From Candidatus Poribacteria bacterium WGA-3G (lineage in GTDB: Bacteria; Poribacteria; WGA-4E; WGA-3G), in assembly GCA_000406005.1 (NCBI GenBank), contig ASZN01000025.1:1-64000 (forward strand): a stretch of DNA of 64,000 nt, in the 5' to 3' direction. The translations under genes were made by a program, and so were the position numbers. Of the stretch, positions 51,147 through 60,809 are shown piece by piece. A model generated the notes under the pieces. That model did no database searches, was not told the DNA's origin, and saw only the letters and a list, made by a program, of their open reading frames with translations. Position 1 is the stretch's first letter, and each line of letters starts with the position of its first letter.

Positions 51147-53279
51147 ATGACAAAAAACCTACAGCAGATTGCGGAAAAAGCCTTAACGGAGAGTGTTGTC
51201 CGTTTGGTATGGCAAAAAACGGACGAAGAAACCGGTGAACCTCTTATCTGGCCACGGGCAAGTGGGTTTTTTGTCGCGTCAAATCTAATTGCCACCAATA
51301 TCCATTGTGTTACAGGCGCACCATCGGTTTTCGCAGAGATCGTCAGCACGAAAACTGAATTCCGAGTTGAAGGCGTTGTGGCGTTTGACGCTGAAAACGA
51401 TCTCGTCATTTTAAAGGTCGCAGGGGAGGGGATACCGCTTTCGGTCGACGACAGCAATACCGTGCAGGTCGGTGAAACTGTTTGCGCTGTCGGGCACCCG
51501 CGTGCGAAGGACGGTGAAGCCACACAAGTTACCATATCTGGTATTCAAAATAGTGGCAAATGTCTCGAAATTAAGGAAGAATTCGATGCCGGACACAGTG
51601 GAAGTGCTATCCTGAACGATTCGGGGAAAGTCATAGGCGTTTCTGTTGCAAGTGGAATGGCGTTTTCGGCTCTCGGTGGTAGCGGAGGCGGATATGCCAG
51701 CTACGCAATTCCCGCAAACACTTTAGTTGACATGCTTGCAAATGTAGTGGAAGCGGAGCCATTTACAGAATGGCAAAAACGTCCACAGATACGTGCCTAC
51801 ACAGAAATCAGACAAGGGCAGACAGAATTTGAACAAGGAAAACATCGAGAATCAATTGCGTGCTTTGACGCTGCCCTCGAACTCAACCCAAATTTGGGAG
51901 ATGCCTATATCAATCGGGCAGCAGCAAATCTCTTCTTAGGACATCACAAAGAAGTGATCGCTGACTGTGATAATGCCCTCAAACTTAACACGCATCATGT
52001 GATAGCATATAACAGTCGAGCGGCGGCAAAATTTTTATTAGGCGAAGCAGAAGATGCTCTTGAAGATTGTAATGCTGCACTCGAACTTAACCCTAATTAT
52101 GCGATGGTGTATAACAACCGAGCGGCGGTAAATGTATCGTTAGAACACTTTGAAGAAGCGGTTGCTGACTGTGATAGTGCCCTCAAACTCGATCCCAATC
52201 TTGTTCAGTCTTATATCTGTAGAGCAACAGCGAAATTCGCCTTAGATCAGGATGAAACGGCACTTGCTGATTATGGTACTGCCTTAAAACTCGCGCCAGA
52301 TTCGGCGGAAATTTACTTTTGTCGCGCAAATATGAGACTCGCATTAGAGGATTATACCGGGGCGATTGAAGACTATGATAAAATCGTCAATTTAAATCCC
52401 GAACTCGGTGCTTCTTTGAATGTTGACCGGCTTCGTGCAGATGCAAAACGCTATCTGCAGGACTATGAGGGCGCGATTGAAGACTATGACAGAGCCATCC
52501 AACTCGATCCCAAAAACGATAAGGCTTACAACGGACGCGGTATCGCGAAAGCCAGTCTTGGTAGGTCAAAAACAGATGAAGGTGATGAAGTCAATGCCGA
52601 TAAATACTTCAAAGCAGCGATTGACGACTATACGGAAGCCATCACGTTAGACGCAACATTTGCCGGTTATTATGGCAACCGTGGACACGCGAAACGCGAT
52701 CTTGGAGACTACGAAGAAGCAATAAAAGATTACGATAAAATTATCCAACTGAATCCTAAAAGTGAGACGGCTTACTTCAATCGCGGGCACGCAAAATACA
52801 ACCTCGGAAAATCTAAAGCGGATCAAGGGAATATCGCAGAAGCACAAGTAGTCTATCAAGATGTTGTAGAGGATTATACGGAAGCTATCAAACTGGACCC
52901 CGAATACGCCTCATTCTATAACAGCAGAGGATGGATAAAATATCTCCTCGGACAATTTGACCACGAACGGGGCGATACAGAGAAAGCGAAAAAACTTTTT
53001 GAAGCAGCGGTCGCAGACAGCGATAAAGCAATCCGTCTAAAGCAGGATAACCCAAGTCCCGCTTCCTATCACACCCGTGCTGCTGCAAAGGCTGCCCTTG
53101 GTGCATATCCTGAGGCGATTGAAGACTTCAATGAGACGATCCTGATGAAACCCGATGAGGCACGCTACTACTATGACCGTGGATTAGCGAAGCAGGCATT
53201 CGGGCAGCACGAAGCAGCAAAAACCGATTTTCAGAAAGCGAAAGATTTAGACCCGGATGTCGAAAATAAACCATTCTAA
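51147..53279 (+). CDS. Trypsin-like serine protease fused to TPR repeats
   Basis: About 710 residues from ATG 51147 (CTGGAG upstream). Residues 15-200 are a HtrA-like protease domain with an intact triad: His in ATNIHCV, Asp in ENDLVILK and Ser in GHSGSAIL. There is no signal peptide or PDZ. From about 210 to the end run about eleven TPR units, e.g. ALELNPNLGDAYINRAAANL. TPRs probably select the substrate or place the protease in a complex. This contrasts with the inactive HtrA-like protein at 12.6 kb. Next gene follows by about 100 bases. Confidence 0.9.
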   Translation: MTKNLQQIAEKALTESVVRLVWQKTDEETGEPLIWPRASGFFVASNLIATNIHCVTGAPSVFAEIVSTKTEFRVEGVVAFDAENDLVILKVAGEGIPLSVDDSNTVQVGETVCAVGHPRAKDGEATQVTISGIQNSGKCLEIKEEFDAGHSGSAILNDSGKVIGVSVASGMAFSALGGSGGGYASYAIPANTLVDMLANVVEAEPFTEWQKRPQIRAYTEIRQGQTEFEQGKHRESIACFDAALELNPNLGDAYINRAAANLFLGHHKEVIADCDNALKLNTHHVIAYNSRAAAKFLLGEAEDALEDCNAALELNPNYAMVYNNRAAVNVSLEHFEEAVADCDSALKLDPNLVQSYICRATAKFALDQDETALADYGTALKLAPDSAEIYFCRANMRLALEDYTGAIEDYDKIVNLNPELGASLNVDRLRADAKRYLQDYEGAIEDYDRAIQLDPKNDKAYNGRGIAKASLGRSKTDEGDEVNADKYFKAAIDDYTEAITLDATFAGYYGNRGHAKRDLGDYEEAIKDYDKIIQLNPKSETAYFNRGHAKYNLGKSKADQGNIAEAQVVYQDVVEDYTEAIKLDPEYASFYNSRGWIKYLLGQFDHERGDTEKAKKLFEAAVADSDKAIRLKQDNPSPASYHTRAAAKAALGAYPEAIEDFNETILMKPDEARYYYDRGLAKQAFGQHEAAKTDFQKAKDLDPDVENKPF

Positions 53280-53375
53280 CGAATGTTCAGAGCCAAAGAA
53301 AATCTGTATTTAAATGGGTGCCTATTCCCACAGCGGTTCTTCAAAAGAGCCAATATGCTAAAAAGGAGAAAAACC

Positions 53376-55388
53376 GTGAAATTTTTTGGACAACCCGCAG
53401 CCAAAACTTATTATCGTTGGCAAGCACTTGCCTTTAAAAGTATGAAATATTGCGCACTTATCGCTATTCTATGGGTAGCAGCCTCGCAAATCGGATGCTT
53501 ACCCGGGAGTACACTGAGTAAAGGGGATAAACTTGCCGCCGATAAAGACTACTACGGCGCGATTGAAGCATACCAGAGTATTGTCGATACGCAACCCGGT
53601 ACGCCAGACGCACTTCAAGCACAACTCGCCATCGGTAAGCTCTCTATTGACCAGATGAACCAACCGGCGGAAGGTATTAAGGTTTATGAAGGGATCATCG
53701 CCGCTGCACCGGAAAGCGAGGAAGCCGCCGAAGCGCACTATGAACTCGGTCTGCACTATTTTAGAGAAAAGGATTTCAAGTCGGCGCAAACGCAATTTGA
53801 CGCGATCGTTAACAACTTTTCGCACCTGGAATTAAGCCACAACGCACACCTGATGTTGGCGAAGAGTTATGAGGAATCAGAAGATTATGAGTCAGCAGTA
53901 GAAGCGTTCGATAGTTTCGCGAATCGTAACCCGCGAAACAAACGCGCCGCACCGGCACTTGAAAACAAAGCGAGAATCCAACGCCAGTTCCTCAAAAACG
54001 AAGATGAATCGAAACGAACCAACCAGATGCTCGTTAAGAGGTATGGGAAGGTTGAAGGTGCTGAAGATGCCGTTGAAAAAGCAAAACAGGCACTGAAAGA
54101 CCAAAACGCTACCATCCCCGAACCGGACGATCCGCTGGCAACGCAATTCGGAAGAGCACTCGCACAACAGGAAGCGAGGCGTGAACGCGATCGACCCCGC
54201 GGGGGTGTCGAAAGAAGTCCCGCCATGGGAAGTGCCAATAGTCTCGGTGTACCAGACTCTGGGTTCGGGATCAGTGCATCAGATGTTATGCAGAACTTCG
54301 GTGGACAGGGCGGCATCGCAGGCGACGATCAAGGGAGTTATCAAGATGCTGAACTCATGATCGCCAACTTCTTCTACGGCGATGAAAACTACCGAGACGC
54401 AGGCGCGCTCTACTACGACGCGATTGCACGCTCAGAAGCCGACAAAGTGAAAATTGACCCCTATACATACCTCAAACTCTCAATTTGCTACCGGAAAGTC
54501 GGGATGCATCAGCGAGCGAAAGAGGTACTTAGAAAAGCCGCAAGCCGAGATGGTGAGGTCATTGAAGCCGTCATTAATACAGGGCGCAATCACTATACTT
54601 CTGAAAACTACGAGAACGCAATAGAGACCTACAACTCGGTTATTGGATTGAGGCGCGATAAAGATTCCGAGGTCTATTGGTTAATCTCGCTTGCCCATAA
54701 AAAATTGGGTGAACCCGAAAAAGAGCGCGAGGTACTCGAACGTTCTGTCGCCGCGAATACGCAGAATACAGACGCGTTGCAAAGCCTTGCGGAAGTGCTT
54801 CATTATCGATTGAAAGACCGTAAAACCGCCGCGATTTTCCAAGACCTCGTCGATCAGAAAGGCGATTCGTACATCGGTTCAAAAACCCTCGGCGATCTCA
54901 CCTATAAATATGGCAACTACGTCCAGGCGAACGCACGGTACAAAGCCGCCGCTCGGACAACGAAACGGTTGCTGAATAAGTCAGAAAGTGACGCTGAAAA
55001 ACGGGAACTTCGCAACCAGATCGTCTATGCAACAATTCTTGCGGCACGTGCAACCCATCAGCGCGGGAAATCGGAAGATGCCCAGCAGATGATAGATGAA
55101 TTGGCAACGGAATACCCCGACCACGCTTTAATCCATTACGGTAAAGGTGAGTTAGCACTCCTCAATGACGATACCGAAACGGCTGTTGCCGAATTCAAAG
55201 CCGCAATTGAGAAGTCTCCACATTCGGATATCGCAGTCATTGCCCTCGGGGACTATTACGTTTCACAAGGTTTTAATGACGATGCAATCGCACTGTGGGA
55301 AGGTTTTCTTGCCGAAAACCAGTACAATCAGAACGTTACGCGGAGTCTGAAAAAGTTGAAAGGCGATGCCGAAGAAACGGAAGAATAG
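53376..55388 (+). CDS. TPR-repeat lipoprotein
   Basis: About 670 residues from GTG 53376, chosen because AAGGAG lies 7 bases upstream; longer frames begin earlier without such a site. An unusually long basic N region (about 25 residues) precedes a hydrophobic stretch and the lipobox-like SQIGC near 40. TPR-like units (DYYGAIEAYQSIVDTQPG, YESAVEAFDSFANRNP) fill residues 50-230. A charged, Gly-rich linker (about 240-320) is followed by further TPRs to the end. This is like BamD/YbgF-type envelope scaffolds, but the role is unknown. Confidence 0.85.
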   Translation: MKFFGQPAAKTYYRWQALAFKSMKYCALIAILWVAASQIGCLPGSTLSKGDKLAADKDYYGAIEAYQSIVDTQPGTPDALQAQLAIGKLSIDQMNQPAEGIKVYEGIIAAAPESEEAAEAHYELGLHYFREKDFKSAQTQFDAIVNNFSHLELSHNAHLMLAKSYEESEDYESAVEAFDSFANRNPRNKRAAPALENKARIQRQFLKNEDESKRTNQMLVKRYGKVEGAEDAVEKAKQALKDQNATIPEPDDPLATQFGRALAQQEARRERDRPRGGVERSPAMGSANSLGVPDSGFGISASDVMQNFGGQGGIAGDDQGSYQDAELMIANFFYGDENYRDAGALYYDAIARSEADKVKIDPYTYLKLSICYRKVGMHQRAKEVLRKAASRDGEVIEAVINTGRNHYTSENYENAIETYNSVIGLRRDKDSEVYWLISLAHKKLGEPEKEREVLERSVAANTQNTDALQSLAEVLHYRLKDRKTAAIFQDLVDQKGDSYIGSKTLGDLTYKYGNYVQANARYKAAARTTKRLLNKSESDAEKRELRNQIVYATILAARATHQRGKSEDAQQMIDELATEYPDHALIHYGKGELALLNDDTETAVAEFKAAIEKSPHSDIAVIALGDYYVSQGFNDDAIALWEGFLAENQYNQNVTRSLKKLKGDAEETEE

Positions 55389-55396
55389 GTTAAAAG

Positions 55397-55430
55397 AGTG
55401 CGGTTACCCACCGCACTCACACCCCATTTT
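55397..55430 (+). terminator. Probable terminator of the TPR lipoprotein gene
   Basis: Perfect 9-bp stem GAGTGCGGT (55397-55405) and ACCGCACTC (55411-55419) with a 5-base loop, followed by a modest T-run (ATTTTT). It lies 9 bases after the stop codon. Confidence 0.6.
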
Positions 55431-55506
55431 TGGCGCGCCGAATGTTCAAAAAACCGGATTTATAGACCCCATTTTCTGAAAAAAACGTTTTTTTTTGAAA
55501 AAAAAC

Positions 55507-55534
55507 TTGACTTTTAAAGCCAATTGTGTATAAT
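55507..55534 (+). promoter_or_regulatory. Promoter for rho with extended -10
   Basis: TTGACT (55507-55512), 16-base spacer, TATAAT (55529-55534) preceded by TGTG. Predicted start is near 55541, which is about 530 bases before the rho ATG. Confidence 0.65.
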
Positions 55535-55540
55535 TAACGT

Positions 55541-56073
55541 TGAAAAGTTCGTAACTTCCTAACACAAGCACATTCTAACACAAGCACGTCTAAGGCTAAA
55601 CCATACAAGAAACATCCCTGCGGGCAACATTGCACCGACTCCACCGATACCGCTGTACACCCTGCATTTTACTTCGTTGTGTATCTCAACGGCTTAGCGC
55701 GCCGCTTGCAAGCGCATCTTCAGAAGTCTCATGCACTCGGTTGGAGTGTCATACCAAACTAACCGGCTTTGTAGGAAACCCCGGTCTTCGTACCTTAGTT
55801 CTCCGTGCTACTCATGTTCAGCACTATTAGGAAACCTTGCGGGGGCGGTATTCAACTGCACTCCGAAAACGATAGAAACAAATTTCAATAACTTATTCTA
55901 CAGGATCAGCCCCGATTCCATTTTAACATTTTCTTGGTATCCTACTTTTCACGAATCCGTTTTTAGGCTTCACATCATAGGTGGAACAAAGCGTTAATTC
56001 GTTAGGTTATTAGATAAACACCAGGGCGTAACGATTACCTTGGAACCGGGTACAATGAGGAGTATTAGAAACT
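55541..56073 (+). promoter_or_regulatory. Long C-rich leader of rho
   Basis: No protein gene is supported in this stretch; short plus-strand frames lack ribosome sites. From 55561 to 55980 C clearly outnumbers G (about 118 to 75 by hand count), and the first 120 bases are especially C-rich with many pyrimidine-C steps. C-rich, G-poor leaders are typical of Rho loading sites. In some bacteria rho is autoregulated through its leader, so a similar attenuation mechanism is plausible here. The next region near 55740 has more G and may be structured. Confidence 0.45.
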
Positions 56074-57405
56074 ATGGAGAGCTTGAACATTGGCAAGCTC
56101 CAAGAAATGGAGTTCTCGGAACTCAAAGATTTTGCCTCAACACTCGGAGTCAACGAATATACCGGGCTTCGGAAAGAAGAACTGATTAACGAAATCATAG
56201 AGGCTAAATCTGAGGGAGACACCCAATTCTACGGTGGCGGTGTCCTGGAAATTTTAGATGACCGGGATCAGCACTACGGTTTTCTCCGCTCATCGCGTTC
56301 CAATTATTTGCAGAGTAACGAGGATATTTACGTGTCCTCTTCGCAAATCCGACGATTCGACTTACAAACAGGACACGTCGTTGAAGGTGTAATTCGGCCA
56401 CCGAAAAAGACAGAAAACAAGGCGGAACGCTACTTCGCAATGCTACAAATTGAGAAGGTGAACGGTGAGCCGCCCGAAGCTGTCAAACAGAAAATCCTTT
56501 TCAAGAATCTCACCCCGATCCATCCGTTTGAACAATTGAAACTCGAACACAACGCCCCAGAATTCGGTACTCGGATGATGGATCTAATAGCACCGATCGG
56601 TAAGGGACAACGCGGGCTCATTGTCGCACCCCCTTATAGTGGAAAAACGACACTACTGAAAAATATCGCCGCCGGTATTGAAGCCAACCACCCAGAAGTC
56701 ATTCTCATCTTTCTCCTGATCGACGAGCGACCCGAGGAAGTTACGGATGTCGCACGCTCCGTGAAAGGTGAAGTCATCAGCTCCACATTTGATGAGCACC
56801 CAGAGCGACACATCCAAGTCGCAGACATGGCTATTGAAAAGGCGAAACGGTGGGCTGAGTACGGGAAAGATGTCGTTGTTCTATTGGATAGTATGACCCG
56901 ATTGGCACGTGCACATAACGTTATGACCCCTCATAGCGGAAAAACCTTGAGCGGCGGGATGGATGCCTTGGCATTCGTAAAACCGCGTCAGTTCTGCGGC
57001 GCAGCTCGAAAATTTGAAGAGGGTGGCAGTCTAACGGTTATCGCATCCGTACTCATTGATACGGAGAGCCGACAAGACGAATATATTTACGAGGAATTCA
57101 AAGGCACCGCTAACATGGAAATCCACATGGAGCGCGCCTTACTCGACCTCCAAATCTTTCCACCGATTAATATCAAAAGATCGAAAACACGCCGCGAAGA
57201 ACTCTTGTTAGGACCAGATGTACTCAATAAAGTCTGGGTGCTACGGAAATTCACAAGCCAGATGGATAGCGCGGAATCGCTCGAAATGCTTATTGAACAA
57301 TTCGGGAAAACTGCTACGAATGCGGAATTTCTCGAACGAATGATAGACAATGCCAGCTACGGTAACAGTAGCACGACCAGAACCAATGCCCGCCCGAAGC
57401 GATAG
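56074..57405 (+). CDS. rho: Transcription termination factor Rho
   Basis: A 443-residue Rho. The N-terminal helical domain (KLQEMEFSELKDFASTLGV) and the OB-fold (ILDDRDQHYGFLRSS near 65) bind RNA. The ATPase core has Walker A PPYSGKTT near 187, Walker B VVVLLDSMTRLAR near 270, the Q-loop LSGGMDALAFVKPRQF near 295 and R-loop GAARKFEEGGSLT. It is a hexameric ring helicase that ends transcription. The Q-loop end reads ALAFVKPRQF instead of the common ALHKPKRF form. It heads rho-rpmE-prfA-prmC, a conserved order. Confidence 0.97.
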   Translation: MESLNIGKLQEMEFSELKDFASTLGVNEYTGLRKEELINEIIEAKSEGDTQFYGGGVLEILDDRDQHYGFLRSSRSNYLQSNEDIYVSSSQIRRFDLQTGHVVEGVIRPPKKTENKAERYFAMLQIEKVNGEPPEAVKQKILFKNLTPIHPFEQLKLEHNAPEFGTRMMDLIAPIGKGQRGLIVAPPYSGKTTLLKNIAAGIEANHPEVILIFLLIDERPEEVTDVARSVKGEVISSTFDEHPERHIQVADMAIEKAKRWAEYGKDVVVLLDSMTRLARAHNVMTPHSGKTLSGGMDALAFVKPRQFCGAARKFEEGGSLTVIASVLIDTESRQDEYIYEEFKGTANMEIHMERALLDLQIFPPINIKRSKTRREELLLGPDVLNKVWVLRKFTSQMDSAESLEMLIEQFGKTATNAEFLERMIDNASYGNSSTTRTNARPKR

Positions 57406-57523
57406 GTGTGCAGTCCGACAGACTTGTTCACTTTGACCGTTTTGAGGTCGATCAACAACCGTTATACGGGATCTAAACGCAATAAATGTATATTCGGACA
57501 TCCCAAATTTAAGGAAGGATACT

Positions 57524-57739
57524 ATGAAACCTGAAATTCATCCTGAAATGGTAGAATGTGTTATCACATGCGTTTGTGGCACGACGCACAAAACGTTGGC
57601 AATCCACCCCGAAATGCGGGTAGACATTTGTGGAAAATGCCATCCATTCTACACTGGACAACAAGCGCGGTTTATTGACGCTGCTGGACGCGTCGAAAGC
57701 TTCCGCCGACGTTACAACCTAACCGAAGAAGATCAGTAG
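57524..57739 (+). CDS. rpmE: 50S ribosomal protein L31
   Basis: A 71-residue L31 with the four zinc-binding cysteines, in CVCG near 17 and CGKC near 36-39 (C+ form). HPFYTGQQ is the family signature. It contacts 5S rRNA and the 30S head. A purine-rich AAGGAAGG site precedes the ATG. Position after rho and before prfA is common in several phyla. Confidence 0.95.
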   Translation: MKPEIHPEMVECVITCVCGTTHKTLAIHPEMRVDICGKCHPFYTGQQARFIDAAGRVESFRRRYNLTEEDQ

Positions 57740-57789
57740 ACTCGTCATTTGATTCGTCAATTCACACGATTCAAAATATCACGGAAATG

Positions 57790-57851
57790 CCCCGTGTCTC
57801 AATGCTGTACCCAATCGCCTTCTGGCACTGTGTGTATAGATAGACACGGGG
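57790..57851 (+). other. Long-range hairpin in the rpmE-prfA spacer
   Basis: CCCCGTGTCT (57790-57799) pairs perfectly with AGACACGGGG (57842-57851) around a 42-base loop. It lies about 87 bases before the prfA start, which itself has only a weak ribosome site. It could modulate prfA translation or stabilise the upstream message. No known riboswitch class was recognised. Confidence 0.4.
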
Positions 57852-57937
57852 AGTCCCGTTATCGGAAAAATAATATCACCAGACAGATCGTCCCTTTTAC
57901 GGCTAACAGCAAGGATGCGCTTGCAAACGGTGCCAAA

Positions 57938-59005
57938 ATGTTTGAAAAACTCAAGGATATCGAAGTTAAACATACTGAAGTCGAAAAAGCACTCGGTGAT
58001 CCGACGCAAATTTCAAATCAGCAGCGACTTATGGAGTTATCCAAAACGCACGCGGAACTCACTCCAATTGTGTCAAGTTATCAAGCCTACCAGAAGTTAG
58101 AATCCGCACTTGAAGAGGCACGCCTCCTAATAGCGTCTGAAACGGATGCGGATATGATTGAATTAGCGCAGGAAGAATTAGATAACCTCACCACTGAAAA
58201 AGAGCACCTCATAGAAGAGCTCAAACTGCTTCTGATTCCGAAAGACCCAAACGACGAAAAGAACGTTATCATTGAAATTCGCGCAGGCACCGGTGGCGAA
58301 GAAGCCAGCCTTTTCGCCGCTGAGGTGTTTCGGATGTACACCCGCTATGCTGAACGGCAGAACTGGAAAGTTGAACTCCTCAGCGGAAACGCAACCGGAT
58401 TAAAAGGTTTTAAAGAGGTCATCTTCTCAATCGTAGGGAAGGGCGCCTATAGCCACTTGAAATACGAAGGCGGAATACATCGTGTTCAGCGCATTCCTAC
58501 GACAGAGACAAGCGGACGCATCCATACCTCTGCAGCGACAGTAGCCGTACTGCCAGAAGCGGAAGCGCTCGACCTGGACATCGATGAAGCAACTGAACTT
58601 CGCATTGATACCTATCGCTCCTCCGGTCCCGGTGGGCAAAGCGTTAACACAACCGATTCCGCCATCCGTATTACACACCTACCGACAGGATTGGTTGTGA
58701 CCTGTCAAGATGAAAAATCCCAACATAAAAACCGTTCCAAGGCGATGAAAATCCTTCGCGCTCGCCTCCAAGAGCAGAAACAGGCTGAACTTAACACCGA
58801 AAGGGCAGAAACCCGGCGATCTATGGTCGGCAGCGGCGACCGAAGCGAGAAAATTCGTACTTACAATTTCCCACAATCTCGTGTAACCGATCACCGTATC
58901 CAATTTAGTTCCTATCAACTTGATGCCGTTTTAGATGGCGATTTAGAAGCATTTATTCAACAATTAACAACCGCAGACCAAGCGGAAAAGTTGAAAGAGG
59001 ATTAA
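57938..59005 (+). CDS. prfA: Peptide chain release factor 1
   Basis: 355 residues from ATG 57938, the position where RF1 family sequence begins (MFEKLKDIEVKHTEVEKALGDP). The frame is open to 57749 but that part is not RF1-like. The stop-codon-reading P-x-T motif is PTTE near 191, distinguishing it from RF2 (SPF), and the catalytic GGQ is in SGPGGQSVN near 230. RF1 ends translation at UAA and UAG. PrmC, encoded next, methylates the GGQ glutamine. No strong Shine-Dalgarno is seen. Confidence 0.95.
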   Translation: MFEKLKDIEVKHTEVEKALGDPTQISNQQRLMELSKTHAELTPIVSSYQAYQKLESALEEARLLIASETDADMIELAQEELDNLTTEKEHLIEELKLLLIPKDPNDEKNVIIEIRAGTGGEEASLFAAEVFRMYTRYAERQNWKVELLSGNATGLKGFKEVIFSIVGKGAYSHLKYEGGIHRVQRIPTTETSGRIHTSAATVAVLPEAEALDLDIDEATELRIDTYRSSGPGGQSVNTTDSAIRITHLPTGLVVTCQDEKSQHKNRSKAMKILRARLQEQKQAELNTERAETRRSMVGSGDRSEKIRTYNFPQSRVTDHRIQFSSYQLDAVLDGDLEAFIQQLTTADQAEKLKED

Positions 59006-59037
59006 AGACGCACGAACTGACTGAGGAACACGAGACT

Positions 59038-59916
59038 ATGCCGAACAAAATATGGCGTGTGGTCGATTTACTCGATTGGACAGTGCAGTATTTTGAAAAA
59101 AACGCTATCCCGAATCCGAGATTAGATGCAGAGGTACTGCTCGGACATCTACTCGGAAAAAGTCGCTTGCAACTTTATCTCGACTTTGAGATGCCTGTCT
59201 TCCAAGAACACCTCACGCCATTCCGCGAACTCATCAAAAAGCGGATCGATCGTACACCGATCAGCTACTTAACAAACCGAAAAGAGTTCATGTCATTAGA
59301 GTTCTACGTAGATGAACGCGTTCTTATTCCGAGACCTGAGACAGAACAACTCGTTGAAACCGTCCTCACGGCTCAAACGGACAAACCTCAACGTTTATTA
59401 GAACTCGGTACAGGCAGTGGGGTCATCGCCACGATTCTGGCAGTACATCAACCAGAATGGGATATTACTGCGACCGACCTCTCTGAAGACGCACTTGTAG
59501 TTGCCCAGAAAAATGCGGAAGCACACAACTGCGCGGCGCAAATCAAATTTCTATCCGGAGATCTATTTGAGCCTATAAAAACGATAGACCCTAACGGAGA
59601 AACACACTTCGATTGGATCGTCTGCAATCCGCCTTATGTGAAAAAAACAGAATGGGATAGCCTGAGTCCGGATGTCCGCGATTACGAACCAGAAATCGCA
59701 CTCTTTGCTGGTAATGACGGTCTTGCGGTAATTCGTCGATTAATTGTTGAAGCACCCGCATACCTTGCACCGAACGGAAAACTGAGCTTTGAAATCGGCG
59801 ACACACAAGCTGACACCGTTCGGACGCTTGTTAATGCCGAATCTGCTTACTGCAGCTGCGAACTGATCAAGGACTACGCTGAAAAAGAGCGAATCGTACT
59901 TGCAAATGTTTCCTGA
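59038..59916 (+). CDS. prmC: Release factor N5-glutamine methyltransferase PrmC
   Basis: A 292-residue methyltransferase. The N-terminal helical domain (about 1-85) is followed by the SAM-binding LELGTGSGVIATIL near 122 and the catalytic NPPYV near 197. ISYLTNRKEFMSLEFYV near 80 and IPRPETEQLVE are classic PrmC sequence. It methylates the GGQ glutamine of RF1/RF2, raising termination efficiency. It lies 32 bases after prfA in the usual order. Confidence 0.95.
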   Translation: MPNKIWRVVDLLDWTVQYFEKNAIPNPRLDAEVLLGHLLGKSRLQLYLDFEMPVFQEHLTPFRELIKKRIDRTPISYLTNRKEFMSLEFYVDERVLIPRPETEQLVETVLTAQTDKPQRLLELGTGSGVIATILAVHQPEWDITATDLSEDALVVAQKNAEAHNCAAQIKFLSGDLFEPIKTIDPNGETHFDWIVCNPPYVKKTEWDSLSPDVRDYEPEIALFAGNDGLAVIRRLIVEAPAYLAPNGKLSFEIGDTQADTVRTLVNAESAYCSCELIKDYAEKERIVLANVS

Positions 59917-60002
59917 AACTTCAGGACTTACGCATGCCATTCTAAAGTCCCGAGGAAAATTATAGCCAAATTCCCCAAAAATCGTATAAAAGTTGTTTTT
60001 TC

Positions 60003-60031
60003 TTGACATATTCCGTGAAGATTTGTATAAT
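60003..60031 (+). promoter_or_regulatory. Perfect sigma70 consensus promoter for the second ECF sigma gene
   Basis: TTGACA (60003-60008), 17-base spacer, TATAAT (60026-60031). Transcription would start near 60038, giving a leader of about 135 bases. Confidence 0.8.
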
Positions 60032-60172
60032 GAATGTAAGAAACACTGGTAGCGCATTAGTTTCTGTGGCGTACCGTTTTTTTCTTGCTTTTTTGAAACC
60101 TAATTTGTTTTGTTACGTTGTTATGTATAGCCTGCTAAATAAGGATTCTTATAGGCGAAGGAGCAGATTACA

Positions 60173-60793
60173 ATGGCGCGCCAAACACCTAATGATTTAT
60201 CTGCTGTCGAAGACACCTATCTCGCGACCCAAGCGAAAGCAGGCAATGATGCCGCGTTTAGGCAATTGTTCGACAAGCATTACAAGTGGGTTTATAACAA
60301 AGCCTACCGAATGCTTGGGAATTACCAAGACACAGAAGAGGTCGCCTCGGATGTGTTCGTTAAGGTTTGGCAGAAGCTAAACAAAAACAAATGGGACGCA
60401 GAAAAGGGTAGTTTTCAAGCATGGTTAAATATGGTGGCTCGTAACACCATTATCGATGCAATACGGAAACGGAACCGGATTCGGGAGCATCCACTCAGCG
60501 GTTCACCTGAAGAAGATGAACAACCGTTGAGTCAATATGAGGATCCCTATACCGGTCCCGAACAAGAAATAGAAGCTGCAGAAGCACAACAGATATTGGA
60601 AAGTGCCCTCGAACAGGTCACGAAACCCAATCATCGGATTGCGTGGATGTTGCGGCACTTAGAAGGTTATAGTATTGCTGAGATTGCCCGCATTCTTAAC
60701 CGGAAAGAAGGAACAGTAAAAATCTGGATCTTCCGGTGCACAGAAGAATTGCGGAAAATCCTGGTTGCTAAAGGCATCCAATGGATCTATTAA
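60173..60793 (+). CDS. ECF-type RNA polymerase sigma factor
   Basis: A 206-residue ECF sigma with region 2 (about 27-95, FRQLFDKHYKWVYNKAYRML and EEVASDVFVKVWQKL) and region 4 (about 150-200, HRIAWMLRHLEGYSIAEIARIL, GTVKIWIFRC). The linker is long and acidic (SGSPEEDEQPLSQYEDP). AAGGAG precedes the ATG. It has a near-perfect housekeeping promoter, unlike the sigma at 14.4 kb, and its partner gene 17 bases downstream is an FHA protein without an anti-sigma zinc finger. Confidence 0.92.
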   Translation: MARQTPNDLSAVEDTYLATQAKAGNDAAFRQLFDKHYKWVYNKAYRMLGNYQDTEEVASDVFVKVWQKLNKNKWDAEKGSFQAWLNMVARNTIIDAIRKRNRIREHPLSGSPEEDEQPLSQYEDPYTGPEQEIEAAEAQQILESALEQVTKPNHRIAWMLRHLEGYSIAEIARILNRKEGTVKIWIFRCTEELRKILVAKGIQWIY

Positions 60794-60809
60794 TTTGGAG
60801 GATTAACGA

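Noticed and set aside
57749..57937. A 63-residue N-terminal extension of release factor 1
   Set aside because: The extra sequence is unlike RF1, and RF1 homology begins exactly at ATG 57938.
59920..59960. GGACTTACGCATGCC after prmC, similar to ends seen in some repeat or IS remnants
   Set aside because: Only one short copy was found, with no second end or transposase; cannot be supported.
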